NCBI GenBank assembly: GCA_947500845.1
Contig: CANMTP010000002.1
Span: 62,001-126,000 of the forward strand
Direction of reading: 5' to 3'
DNA: 64,000 bases
Origin: an uncultured Aquimarina sp.
GTDB lineage: Bacteria > Bacteroidota > Bacteroidia > Flavobacteriales > Flavobacteriaceae
Shown: piece after piece, positions 44,213 through 52,388 of the stretch
Layout: the number at the start of each line of letters is the position of its first letter
Position numbering within the stretch: the stretch's first letter is position 1
Program-made: the position numbers and the translations under genes
The notes under the pieces: generated by a model
Database searches by the model: none
The model's input: the letters and a program-made list of their open reading frames with translations, nothing else
Told to the model about the DNA's origin: nothing

Positions 44213-46303
44213 TTAAACATTTTCTACTTCAACAGCCCTAAACTCTTGCACTTTTTGTAAAAATTGACCTGCTTTTTTAATATACTCTAAAGCAAAATCT
44301 TTGCTAGGTGCATTCTTTTGAAGCTGATATATCAAATCGGCAAATGATCCCTCCAGATTTATCTTTCCGCTTGCAACGAATTCTTCATCAAACTGTTGAA
44401 TAATTCCTGCATGGGAATTGGTCTTTTTATTCTCGGCCAATAATAAAGCCTTGGCTGAATTTATTAAAGAACTATATGCATGATATACTGCATCAGAATA
44501 CACTTCGTTATCAAAAGAAATCTTTGCATTAGTGATTTTTTCTTCGCTTTCTAAAAACAAGGTTGCAATCAAATCAATCACTACTCCGGCGCACTCTCCA
44601 ACACCAATTGCTTTTACATAGGCTGCATCATTACCCCAATCAATAAAATCTTCTTGAGTAAGATTATCCACATTTGATAAATCGGTAAGAAAATCATAGA
44701 AATATTTTTCTCCTTTTTCTGCATAGTAATCAACAAATAATTTACCCCCCGCATTGGCTTCATAATCATCTAAAATTCTACGTAATGCTTCCGGGCCTCT
44801 TCTACTGGGTATTTTTACCACTTTATCAGCAAAACGACCTTTCCCGTTACCAAGGTTTCCTCCTCCTAGTAATACCTGAAGTGCAGGCGCCACTAATTTA
44901 TCTTTGGTGCGCACAGACATCCCTTGAAAACCAATATTGGCCATATTGTGTTGTCCACAGGCATTCATACATCCACTAATTTTGATCACAAGATCTTCTT
45001 CATTCAGATATTGAGGATATTCGGTTTTGATTACTCGTTCTAATTCTTCGGCAATACCAGTACTACTTGCTATACCAAGATTGCACGTATCAGTTCCTGG
45101 ACAAGCAGTAATATCAACGGCTTTGTTATACCCTGCTTCAGTAAAGCCTAATTCCCCTAATTCCTGATAGAAAAATGGTAATACATCTTCTTTCACAAAC
45201 GGGATCAAAATGTTTTGACGTAGGGATAATCTAATTTCTCCAGCTGCATATTTTTCAACCAAATCAGCTAGTAACCTAGCTTTATCGGTATAAAAATCCC
45301 CAAGCAGTACTTTAATACCAATGGCCACGTATCCTTTTTGTTTTTGAGAAATTACATTGGTCGACTTCCATAAATCGTAGGCGTTTTGATCTTTTATTTC
45401 AACTTCGGGAGCCTCTATCGCAACAGGAATCGAAACTATATAAGTGGCTGCGTCAATTGGAACTGATTTTTGGGCAATGGCAGTCTGTTCTGCTTCTACA
45501 AGTTCTTTAAAAGCTTCTAAACCAATATCCTTGATTAAGAATTTCATTCTTGCTTTGGCCCTACTTTTTCGTTCTCCATGACGATCAAAAACCCTCAATA
45601 CTCCTTCCATTAACGGAATAATTTGATCAGAAGGTAAAAAACTATATAACTCATCGGCATGTCTGGGCTGCGAACCTAATCCACCTCCTAACATTACTTT
45701 AAATCCGCGAACCCCATTTTCTATTTTTGCGATAAATCCAAGATCATGCATATACGATAATCCTGTATCATCGTCAGAACCAGAAAATGACACCTTAAAC
45801 TTCCGCCCCATTTCCTGACAAATAGGATTTCTTAAAAAGAAACGGAACAATGCATCTGCATACGGAGAAACATCAAAAGGTTCTTTTGGGTCAATTCCAG
45901 CTGTTTCTGAAGCGGTGACATTACGCACCGTGTTACCACAAGCCTCCCTAAGTGTTACATCATCTTTCTCTAATTCTGCCCAAAGCTCTGGTGTCCTATT
46001 TAAATCAACATAATGAATTTGAATATCCTGACGTGTGGTTATGTGAAGGCGCCCCCTAGAATATTCATCAGACACGTCACAAATACGTCTTAGCTGATTG
46101 CTTAATACCTTACCGTAAGGAAGTTTAATACGAATCATTTGCACACCTTCCTGTCGTTGGCCATATACCCCACGTGCCAAACGAAGGCTACGAAACTTCT
46201 CCTCGTCAATCTTCCCCTTATGAAATTGCTCAATTTTATTGGCCAATTCTATAATGTCTTTTTCAACAACCGGGTTTTCTATTTCAGTTCTAAAACTTTG
46301 CAT
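44213..46303 (-). CDS. sulfite (or nitrite) reductase with C-terminal HEPN-like domain
   Basis: A 696-residue siroheme enzyme, longer than the usual 550-570 residues. Two ferredoxin-like/catalytic repeats are visible (LPYGKVLSNQLRRICDVS; RLSLRQNILIPFV). The Cys that bind the 4Fe-4S cluster and siroheme are CPGTDTC near residue 400 and CMNAC near 446. From about residue 570 a helical extension follows (YSDAVYHAYSSLINSAKALLL), like a HEPN domain. The neighbours (cysDNH, siroheme genes, ferredoxin and its reductase) point to ferredoxin-dependent reduction of sulfite to sulfide. Nitrite cannot be excluded from sequence alone. Confidence 0.88.
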   Translation of the reverse strand: MQSFRTEIENPVVEKDIIELANKIEQFHKGKIDEEKFRSLRLARGVYGQRQEGVQMIRIKLPYGKVLSNQLRRICDVSDEYSRGRLHITTRQDIQIHYVDLNRTPELWAELEKDDVTLREACGNTVRNVTASETAGIDPKEPFDVSPYADALFRFFLRNPICQEMGRKFKVSFSGSDDDTGLSYMHDLGFIAKIENGVRGFKVMLGGGLGSQPRHADELYSFLPSDQIIPLMEGVLRVFDRHGERKSRAKARMKFLIKDIGLEAFKELVEAEQTAIAQKSVPIDAATYIVSIPVAIEAPEVEIKDQNAYDLWKSTNVISQKQKGYVAIGIKVLLGDFYTDKARLLADLVEKYAAGEIRLSLRQNILIPFVKEDVLPFFYQELGELGFTEAGYNKAVDITACPGTDTCNLGIASSTGIAEELERVIKTEYPQYLNEEDLVIKISGCMNACGQHNMANIGFQGMSVRTKDKLVAPALQVLLGGGNLGNGKGRFADKVVKIPSRRGPEALRRILDDYEANAGGKLFVDYYAEKGEKYFYDFLTDLSNVDNLTQEDFIDWGNDAAYVKAIGVGECAGVVIDLIATLFLESEEKITNAKISFDNEVYSDAVYHAYSSLINSAKALLLAENKKTNSHAGIIQQFDEEFVASGKINLEGSFADLIYQLQKNAPSKDFALEYIKKAGQFLQKVQEFRAVEVENV

Positions 46304-46412
46304 CTTTTTTCGTATTTCAGCCCTTCAAGAAAGGACGTAGTTATGACTTTTGTATACTGGCTTTTTGATTTAAAAATTCTTGTTTTTTTCTTCCTTTTTG
46401 AACAGGTTTTAT

Positions 46413-47660
46413 CTACTCTATAAAACCCACTCCAGAAGTATTATTGGTTTGTGAATCGATCAATATGAAAGATCCCGAAGCTTTATTCTTGCTATATGCA
46501 TCAAAAGCTAAAGGTTTACTTAATTGAATTTGTACTTTTCCTACTTCGTTTAATTGTAATGAATTTTTGGAAGTATCTTCTCCAGAAAAATCAGTAGCTA
46601 TTGTGCCGTTTATACTTTTAACTTTAGCCAGAATTCTAGTACTCCCACTTTGTACAAAATAGTTTGTCCCCGTATTTAAATCCTTACTATCCATCCAACA
46701 AACCGTTGCCGTAAGTTGTTTTTCTACTGTTGGTTTTTCTGAAGATTTTACAATCATATCTCCTCTACTCACATTGACATCATCTTCTAGAGTAATAGTA
46801 CATGAACTCCCCCTGCCGGCCTTATCAAATTTCTGATCAAAAAAATAGATCTCTTTTACTTTTGAAGTCGTTAATGAAGGTAAAATAGTAACTTCATCTC
46901 CAACAGAAAGATCTCCACCATAAAGCTTACCTGCGTATCCTCTGAAATCATGAAACTCGTCTTTTTTAGGTCGAATTACAGTTTGTATTGGGAAACGTAC
47001 TTGTGATTTTTCATACACATCTTGCGCATCCAACTCTTCTAAATGTTCTAATAAAGTTTGACCAGAGTACCAGGGTGTATTTTCTGATCTGCCAACTACG
47101 TTATCTCCTTGTAATGCACTTACCGGGATGAAGGTTATATTTTGTTCTTTGTAATCGCTTTTTTCAATTAGTTTTTCAAAATCTGCTTTGATAGTCTCGA
47201 ATTTCTCTTGAGAAAAATCTACGAGATCCATTTTATTAATTGCAACAATTACATCTTTAACTCTTAAAAGATTATTGATAAAAAAGTGGCGATAGGTTTG
47301 TTCAATCACTCCTTTACGAGCATCTACCAAAATTATAGAAGCCTGAGATGTTGATGCTCCTGTAACCATATTTCTTGTATACTCGATGTGACCCGGTGTA
47401 TCTGCTATGATATAACTTTTGGATTTTGTTGAAAAATAAATATGTGCTACATCTATAGTGATTCCTTGTTCTCGTTCTGCCACCAAACCATCGGTTGCCA
47501 ATGAAAAATCAAGATAATCGAAGCCATTTGCTTTGCTTCTGGCCTCAATAGCTTCTAATTTATCTACGGTTAATGACTTTGTATCATATAGGATTCGACC
47601 AATTAAGGTGCTTTTTCCATCATCTACACTTCCTGCTGTTGCTATTTTTAGTACATCCAT
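46413..47660 (-). CDS. cysN: sulfate adenylyltransferase subunit 1 (CysN)
   Basis: A 415-residue elongation-factor-like GTPase: P-loop AGSVDDGKSTLIG at residues 8-20, switch REQGITIDVAHIYF, DTPGH, and NKMD near residue 141, then two beta-barrel domains. It couples GTP hydrolysis to the CysD-catalysed activation of sulfate to APS. It ends without the APS kinase (CysC) domain that is fused in some bacteria. A short CCTCTCC/GGAGAGG hairpin lies just before the start. cysD is 121 bases upstream. Confidence 0.94.
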   Translation of the reverse strand: MDVLKIATAGSVDDGKSTLIGRILYDTKSLTVDKLEAIEARSKANGFDYLDFSLATDGLVAEREQGITIDVAHIYFSTKSKSYIIADTPGHIEYTRNMVTGASTSQASIILVDARKGVIEQTYRHFFINNLLRVKDVIVAINKMDLVDFSQEKFETIKADFEKLIEKSDYKEQNITFIPVSALQGDNVVGRSENTPWYSGQTLLEHLEELDAQDVYEKSQVRFPIQTVIRPKKDEFHDFRGYAGKLYGGDLSVGDEVTILPSLTTSKVKEIYFFDQKFDKAGRGSSCTITLEDDVNVSRGDMIVKSSEKPTVEKQLTATVCWMDSKDLNTGTNYFVQSGSTRILAKVKSINGTIATDFSGEDTSKNSLQLNEVGKVQIQLSKPLAFDAYSKNKASGSFILIDSQTNNTSGVGFIE

Positions 47661-47662
47661 AA

Positions 47663-47697
47663 CCTCACCCCCAGCCCCTCTCCCAAAAGGAGAGGGT
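47663..47697. repeat. small C/G-rich hairpin repeat (CCCTCTCC type)
   Basis: CCCTCTCC (47676-47683) faces GGAGAGGG (47689-47696), preceded by CCTCACCCCCAGC. This is a common junk-like repeat of Bacteroidota; a relative with TCCCCC/GGGGGA arms is at 41584-41600. It ends three bases before the cysN start codon. Confidence 0.55.
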
Positions 47698-47781
47698 ATC
47701 TATTTTACGGGTTTCTTTTAAAAATTAATACTTTTTATATATTCTTTCAAACTTTTAACCTTGTACTTCAAACTTCTTACT

Positions 47782-48741
47782 TTAAAAATATCCTTGTTGT
47801 TTACGTTTTTCCATGGCTGCCTCGGATCGTTTATCATCGATACGCGCTCCTCTTTCTGAAATTGTTGATTCTCTGATTTCTTCAACTACTTTATCAATAG
47901 TAACAGCATCAGAAAGTACCGCTGCGGTACATGACATATCGCCTACAGTTCGGAAACGCACCATTCTTTCTTGTACCACCTCATCATCTTCTCGGTATAC
48001 CACACCATCTTCTGCTGACCAGATCATCCCATCTCTAACAAATGTTTTACGCTTGTGAGCAAAATAGATCGATGGGATTTCAATTCCTTCTTTTTCGATA
48101 TAACTCCAAACATCTAGTTCTGTCCAGTTACTGATTGGAAACACTCTTACATTTTGTCCTAGATCGATGTTACCATTAAGGTGATTAAACAACTCTGGAC
48201 GTTGGTTCTTTTCATCCCACTGTCCAAAATCATCTCTAACCGAAAAAATACGTTCTTTTGCTCTTGCTTTCTCTTCATCTCTTCGAGCACCGCCAATCGC
48301 GGCATCAAACTTAAATTCTTCCAGAGCATCCAAAAGTGTAGTGGTTTGCAAACTATTACGGCTTGCATACTTTCCTTTCTCTTCCACCACTTTTCCTTGA
48401 TCAATAGAATCTTGAACATTACGTACGATCAATTCTACTCCTAATTCTTCAACTAATCTATCCCTAAATTCTATGGTTTCAGGAAAATTATGTCCTGTAT
48501 CAATATGCAATAATGGAAAAGGAATTCTACTCGGATAAAATGCTTTTTGTGCTAATCTTACCATCGTGATAGAATCTTTTCCTCCTGAAAAAAGAAGTAC
48601 AGGCTTTTCGAACTGAGCTGCTACCTCTCTAAAAATATAAATAGCTTCACTTTCTAGTGGATTTACAGTAAGAACAGATGTTCGCCCAAGATTACCTGCA
48701 GATCCATTTAATTGTTCAACTTTCTTTTCTAATATTTCCAT
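47782..48741 (-). CDS. cysD: sulfate adenylyltransferase subunit 2 (CysD)
   Basis: CysD is the catalytic subunit that makes APS from ATP and sulfate. I start at 48741 (MEILEKKVEQLNG) because the longer frame from 48780 would run back into cysH; this start lies 19 bases after the cysH stop. The 319-residue product has the PP-loop LFSGGKDSITM near residue 44, HIDTGHNFPETIEFRD, IGGARRDEEKARAKERIFS and the typical C-terminal RGARIDDKRSEAAMEKRKQQGYF. Confidence 0.95.
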   Translation of the reverse strand: MEILEKKVEQLNGSAGNLGRTSVLTVNPLESEAIYIFREVAAQFEKPVLLFSGGKDSITMVRLAQKAFYPSRIPFPLLHIDTGHNFPETIEFRDRLVEELGVELIVRNVQDSIDQGKVVEEKGKYASRNSLQTTTLLDALEEFKFDAAIGGARRDEEKARAKERIFSVRDDFGQWDEKNQRPELFNHLNGNIDLGQNVRVFPISNWTELDVWSYIEKEGIEIPSIYFAHKRKTFVRDGMIWSAEDGVVYREDDEVVQERMVRFRTVGDMSCTAAVLSDAVTIDKVVEEIRESTISERGARIDDKRSEAAMEKRKQQGYF

Positions 48742-48760
48742 AGTAACAATTTGTCGTTTA

Positions 48761-49387
48761 TTAGTTAGTGTGCAATCCACATTCTCTATTTTCTAACACT
48801 TTGGTTGGGTCAAAATATTTGAACTCGTTAGGCAACTTATTTTCCTTTAAGTATATATCCAGTTCTGCATCTGAGTAATAATAAAACGGACTTACTTTTA
48901 AAACACCGTCTTTACCCATACTCAAAATGTCTAAAGAATCTCTTAAGGCTGTTTGTCCTTTTCTAAGATTCGTAAACCAAACATCTGGAGTAAAATCGGT
49001 CATCGCCCTTTGGAATGGTTCTAATTTTACCTGATCTGTAAATATTTTATGCATGGGATCGTTTATATCCGGAATACCCATGATCACATCTCTATGAGCT
49101 GTGGTTTGCTTGGGTACATACAATTTGACATTTAAACCTAATTGTTCAATAAGCTCTTCTGCGTGTTTGTAAGTATTTGGTGTGTTATATCCAGAATCAC
49201 ACCATATTACCGGTATATCGGCTAACGCCTTTGAACATGCATGCAGTATTGCCGCTTCATAAGGCCTGAAATTTGTAGTAATTAAAGGTTTTTTAGCATT
49301 TAGAATCGCCCATTGTGCAATTTCTAATGGCGTTTTATCCTTTAGCGATTTGTTTAAACTTTCTATTTCTTTTTCTGTAAAACTCAT
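48761..49387 (-). CDS. cysH: phosphoadenylyl- or adenylyl-sulfate reductase (CysH)
   Basis: A 208-residue reductase that reduces activated sulfate to sulfite with thioredoxin. ITTNFRPYEAAIL at residues 36-48 is the PP-loop-like substrate site, WFTNLRKGQTALRDS follows, and the catalytic Cys is in RECGLH at the extreme C terminus. The two Cys pairs that hold the 4Fe-4S cluster in ordinary APS reductases are absent, which by rule predicts the PAPS-using type. Yet no APS kinase gene is in the cluster, so substrate choice is open. Confidence 0.88.
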   Translation of the reverse strand: MSFTEKEIESLNKSLKDKTPLEIAQWAILNAKKPLITTNFRPYEAAILHACSKALADIPVIWCDSGYNTPNTYKHAEELIEQLGLNVKLYVPKQTTAHRDVIMGIPDINDPMHKIFTDQVKLEPFQRAMTDFTPDVWFTNLRKGQTALRDSLDILSMGKDGVLKVSPFYYYSDAELDIYLKENKLPNEFKYFDPTKVLENRECGLHTN

Positions 49388-49472
49388 ACTTTATTAGTAA
49401 TTATTTCTACTCTTGAAAAAATGTGACAGTATCCTGAATCCGCAATTTGACAAGCTCAGTAAAACATAAATG

Positions 49473-49739
49473 TCATTTTCCCCATTTAACACGATTCCAA
49501 ATTCTTTCGTGAAAGAAATATAGAATCATCTTAGTCACAAAATCAACTGATGCAATTGATGTAGCCAACACTATTTCGCCTGTTAAGAAATAGGAAACTA
49601 TTAGCGTATCTAAGGTTCCTATCACTCTCCAGCTCACTGCCTTTGCAATACTGCGCAAAGGTTTTTCAGAGGATTTATCGTTATGATACGTCGTCTTTTG
49701 TGTAGCTACTTTATCTAATATCATCTGATCTATAATCAT
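49473..49739 (-). CDS. DUF2061 small membrane protein, first gene of the cys row
   Basis: An 88-residue protein with the DUF2061 pattern: RSIAKAVSWRVIGTLDTLIVSYF, TGEIVLATSIASVDFVTKM, and LYFFHERIWNRVKWG at the end. One or two membrane segments are likely (about 42-56 and 60-76). Function unknown; members recur beside sulfate-assimilation genes, so it may act in sulfate or sulfite transport, but this is association only. It heads the row, 85 bases before cysH, right behind the promoter and operator-like sequences at 49768-49896. Confidence 0.82.
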   Translation of the reverse strand: MIIDQMILDKVATQKTTYHNDKSSEKPLRSIAKAVSWRVIGTLDTLIVSYFLTGEIVLATSIASVDFVTKMILYFFHERIWNRVKWGK

Positions 49740-49767
49740 TTTTTGTAAATTCTATTACCCTATCGGA

Positions 49768-49791
49768 TTAGTAGATTATTAAACAAATATA
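49768..49791 (-). promoter_or_regulatory. cys promoter -7 box with overlapping operator-like repeat
   Basis: TATATTTG on the minus strand (49791-49784) is a perfect -7 box. TTTTG at 49821-49817 is a possible -33, though 25 bases away. The 14-base word TTAGTAGATTATTA (49768-49781, plus strand) begins directly at the expected transcription start and recurs exactly at 49883-49896, so a bound protein here could block initiation. Confidence 0.5.
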
Positions 49792-49874
49792 TACTATTTA
49801 AATTTATTTATCCGCCCAAAATACCAGAAATTGTTAAGGCAATATCAAGAATTATGATATTATCAGTAAAAAGC

Positions 49875-49896
49875 CTACTAATTTAGTAGATTATTA
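49875..49896. promoter_or_regulatory. upstream copy of the operator-like repeat, with a palindrome
   Basis: CTACTAA-T-TTAGTAG (49875-49889) is a perfect 15-base palindrome, overlapping the second exact copy of TTAGTAGATTATTA (49883-49896). It lies between the cys row and the divergent lipoprotein gene. Dyads of this size and A/T-rich spacing suit a dimeric helix-turn-helix regulator; which one is unknown. Confidence 0.45.
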
Positions 49897-50024
49897 GAAC
49901 TCTAAAAAAATGATAGTAAATTTTGCACAACTTTTTCTGTTGGTGCTTTTATCACCACTGTGCGAGAAGCAATAAGCAATAGCGTTTTACGTTATTTAGC
50001 TACACAATATCAAATCAAAACATT

Positions 50025-50582
50025 ATGAAAAAATTAGCCTTATTGTTGTTCTTAATTACAACAACTTTAATTGTTTCCTGTAGTAGCGATGATGATGCTC
50101 CCTTCGTAGCAGATGAGACCTTAATCCCCGGCGAGTGGAGTTTAACCGATATACGATCTGAAAACGGAAGAGCTTCTGCCACTATTGGCGGACTTCCTGT
50201 AAATGGCGATTATAGCGTAACTGGTAGAGACTACACAGCAACTGCTACATTTACTGAATCTACCTCAGAAAATGAACCCAATAGGGTAACTGGTTCTGGT
50301 GGTTTTATTCTAGTTGCAAGTATTACAGTGCCTTTACAAGATCCTATTGAAGTTGAGCAAAATGTTCCTGAACTTATTGGTACAGGTGAATGGACAGTAA
50401 ACGGGAATACACTTTCGGTTACTGTTCAGCAAGAAACTACCTTGTATGAAATTACTTCTCTAACCGAACAATCTATGACCTTAAAAATTGCTATAGATGA
50501 AGAGGTTACTGTAGAAATTGGAGCCGAGACAGTTACTGCATCTGTAACTGGTGATCAGTTCATAGAACTCACCAAGCAATAA
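50025..50582 (+). CDS. lipocalin-like lipoprotein of unknown function
   Basis: A 185-residue lipoprotein: MKKLALLLFLITTTLIVSC signal with SSDDDAP directly after the Cys. The mature part is rich in Thr, Glu and Val with alternating polar and non-polar residues and a GEWSLTDIRSENG opening near residue 38, like the GxW start of lipocalin-like domains, closing in QFIELTK. It is probably a small beta-barrel on the cell envelope. No ligand can be named. It is divergent from the cys row and convergent with metZ, with a shared terminator. Confidence 0.7.
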   Translation: MKKLALLLFLITTTLIVSCSSDDDAPFVADETLIPGEWSLTDIRSENGRASATIGGLPVNGDYSVTGRDYTATATFTESTSENEPNRVTGSGGFILVASITVPLQDPIEVEQNVPELIGTGEWTVNGNTLSVTVQQETTLYEITSLTEQSMTLKIAIDEEVTVEIGAETVTASVTGDQFIELTKQ

Positions 50583-50605
50583 ATTATATATTCAATTTTG
50601 AAACT

Positions 50606-50640
50606 AATGGCAGTGAGAAAGTTTCGCTGCCATTTTCTAT
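50606..50640. terminator. bidirectional terminator between lipoprotein gene and metZ
   Basis: AATGGCAG (50606-50613) and CTGCCATT (50627-50634) form a perfect stem that extends inward with two wobble pairs to 13 base pairs. T-rich sequence follows on the plus strand. Confidence 0.8.
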
Positions 50641-50641
50641 T

Positions 50642-51823
50642 TTATCTGATATTTTCTAAAGCCTGATGAATATCTTTAATAATATCATCTATATACTCCA
50701 AGCCTACGGAGCATCGCACCATACCGTCTGTAATACCCACAACCAGCTTATCCTCTTTTGCCAATTTACTATGTGTCGTAGAAGCAGGATGGGTAACAAT
50801 AGTTCTGGTATCCCCAAGATTAGCAGATAATGAACACATTTTTATACTATCAAAAAAAGTCTTTCCGCCCGTAACACCTCCTTTTATTTCAAAAGCTACA
50901 ATATTTCCTCCTAATTTCATTTGTTTTTTGGCTATGTCGTATTGTGGATGCGATTTCAGAAATGGATATTTTACCCAATTCACTTTTGGATGTGCTTCGA
51001 GAAATTCTGCTAATTTGAGTGTATTTTCACAATGACGATCCACTCTTACCGCCAAAGTTTCTAGACTTTTGGATAACGTCCATGCATTAAAAGGCGATAA
51101 AGCCGGACCGGTATTTCGAGAAAATAAATAAATCTCTCTTATCAATTCTTTTTTCCCAACGGTAACACCACCTAGTACTCTTCCTTGACCATCAATTAAT
51201 TTTGTAGCCGAATGGATTACCAAATCCGCACCAAATTTTATGGGATTCTGAAGATACGGAGTCGCAAAACAATTATCAATAATCAAAAGTAAATTGTGCT
51301 TTTTGGCAATCTTGCCTAACAGTTCTAAATCTAAAATATCGACACCAGGGTTCGTTGGTGATTCTGCATAAATAATTTTGGTGTTGGGCTGAATTAAGCT
51401 TTCTATCTTCTCTACCTCATCTATTCTAAAATAACTAGTTTCTATGTTCCATTTTGGAAAATACTTGGTAAATAAAGTATGTGTAGATCCAAATACAGAT
51501 CGTGCAGAAACTATATGATCGCCAGAATCCAGAAGTGCAGCAAACGTAGAAAAAACTGCTGCCATACCCGTTGCAAAAGCATAACCCTCTTCTGCGCCTT
51601 CAAGTTTACAAATCTTATCTACAAATTCTGTCGTATTAGGATTACTAAATCTGCTGTAAAGATTTCTTTCTTTTTCTTCGGCAAACGCCGCTCGCATTTC
51701 TTCAGAATCTTCAAAAACAAAGCCAGAGGTAAGATACATCGGTGTAGAATGCTCCAGAAATTGTGTTTTCTCTGTTTGCGTTCTTACCGCTTGTGTTTCG
51801 AAATGTTTACTTTCTGTACTCAT
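50642..51823 (-). CDS. metZ: O-succinyl/acetylhomoserine sulfhydrylase-type Cys/Met metabolism enzyme
   Basis: A 393-residue PLP enzyme of the gamma family. The PLP Lys is in IHSATKLIDGQGR near residue 205, and YSRFSNPNT, IYAESPTNPG and VTHPASTTHSKL are family landmarks. The LIDGQGRVLGG context after the Lys is typical of MetZ, which joins sulfide to activated homoserine to give homocysteine; cystathionine gamma-synthase activity is the main alternative. Its start overlaps the OsmC-like gene's stop by four bases. It is the last gene behind the SAM riboswitch at 57301. Confidence 0.82.
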   Translation of the reverse strand: MSTESKHFETQAVRTQTEKTQFLEHSTPMYLTSGFVFEDSEEMRAAFAEEKERNLYSRFSNPNTTEFVDKICKLEGAEEGYAFATGMAAVFSTFAALLDSGDHIVSARSVFGSTHTLFTKYFPKWNIETSYFRIDEVEKIESLIQPNTKIIYAESPTNPGVDILDLELLGKIAKKHNLLLIIDNCFATPYLQNPIKFGADLVIHSATKLIDGQGRVLGGVTVGKKELIREIYLFSRNTGPALSPFNAWTLSKSLETLAVRVDRHCENTLKLAEFLEAHPKVNWVKYPFLKSHPQYDIAKKQMKLGGNIVAFEIKGGVTGGKTFFDSIKMCSLSANLGDTRTIVTHPASTTHSKLAKEDKLVVGITDGMVRCSVGLEYIDDIIKDIHQALENIR

Positions 51824-52245
51824 ACTTCTTTATTATTGACCACAACCTTATATTTTATTTCTGCGGTAGGTTCTAACGTTTTGGAGACCGAACAATACTT
51901 TTCAAAAGATAATTGTGCGGCTCTTTTGGCTTTTTCAGGAGCAATATCTCCTTCTAGATATACCGTAACATCAATTTCTTTAAAAGGTTTTGCCCCATCA
52001 ATTTCAACTCGAGTACCATCCACCTCAGCTCTGTAGTCTGTTATTTCTTGTTTCTGTTTTTTAAGAATTGAAATTACATCGATCGCACTACAACCCGCTA
52101 CTCCCATCAACACATATTCCATAGGACTTGGCGCAAGATCATGCCCTCCTACCAAAGCTTTACTATCAATATAAGTGATATGGCCTCTTTCATTTTTTAA
52201 TTCGAAATGATAATCGTTATTTATTCTTTTGAGTTGTATTTTCAT
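51820..52245 (-). CDS. OsmC family protein
   Basis: A 141-residue OsmC/Ohr-fold protein: DLAPSPMEYVLMGVAGCSAIDVISILKKQ carries the conserved Cys near residue 52, and a second Cys in FEKYCSVSKTLEPTAEI near residue 121 fits the redox pair of the family. Members reduce organic or lipid hydroperoxides with thiols. It sits between thrA and metZ in the methionine row and overlaps metZ by four bases, so it may act on sulfur species there; that is speculation. A family B repeat lies directly upstream. Confidence 0.85.
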   Translation of the reverse strand: MKIQLKRINNDYHFELKNERGHITYIDSKALVGGHDLAPSPMEYVLMGVAGCSAIDVISILKKQKQEITDYRAEVDGTRVEIDGAKPFKEIDVTVYLEGDIAPEKAKRAAQLSFEKYCSVSKTLEPTAEIKYKVVVNNKEV

Positions 52246-52259
52246 TATTGTTTATTTGG

Positions 52260-52386
52260 GCGTTCCCTATTTTACTAAAGTTTCATAGGATCAGGCTTTC
52301 CACTATATCTTTTAACTTCTGTCTTCACCCTTCGACTCCGCTCAGGGAGACAGAAGATAAAAGGATGCCGCTTCAATCCTTAACGC
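52260..52386. repeat. family B palindromic repeat, copy 2
   Basis: GCGTT...AACGC ends, with CAGGCTTTCCACTATATCTTTTA mirrored (loosely) by AAAAGGATGCCGCTTCAA, and inner arms ACTTCTGTCTTCACCCT / AGGGAGACAGAAG. It fills the gap between thrA and the OsmC-like gene and ends two bases before the thrA stop codon. Copy 1 is at 35369-35470. Confidence 0.7.
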
Positions 52387-52388
52387 AA

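Noticed and set aside
51479-52036. A 185-codon plus-strand frame opposite metZ and the OsmC-like gene
   Set aside because: The minus-strand frames have clear enzyme motifs, and this frame is Cys/Arg/Phe-rich shadow sequence.
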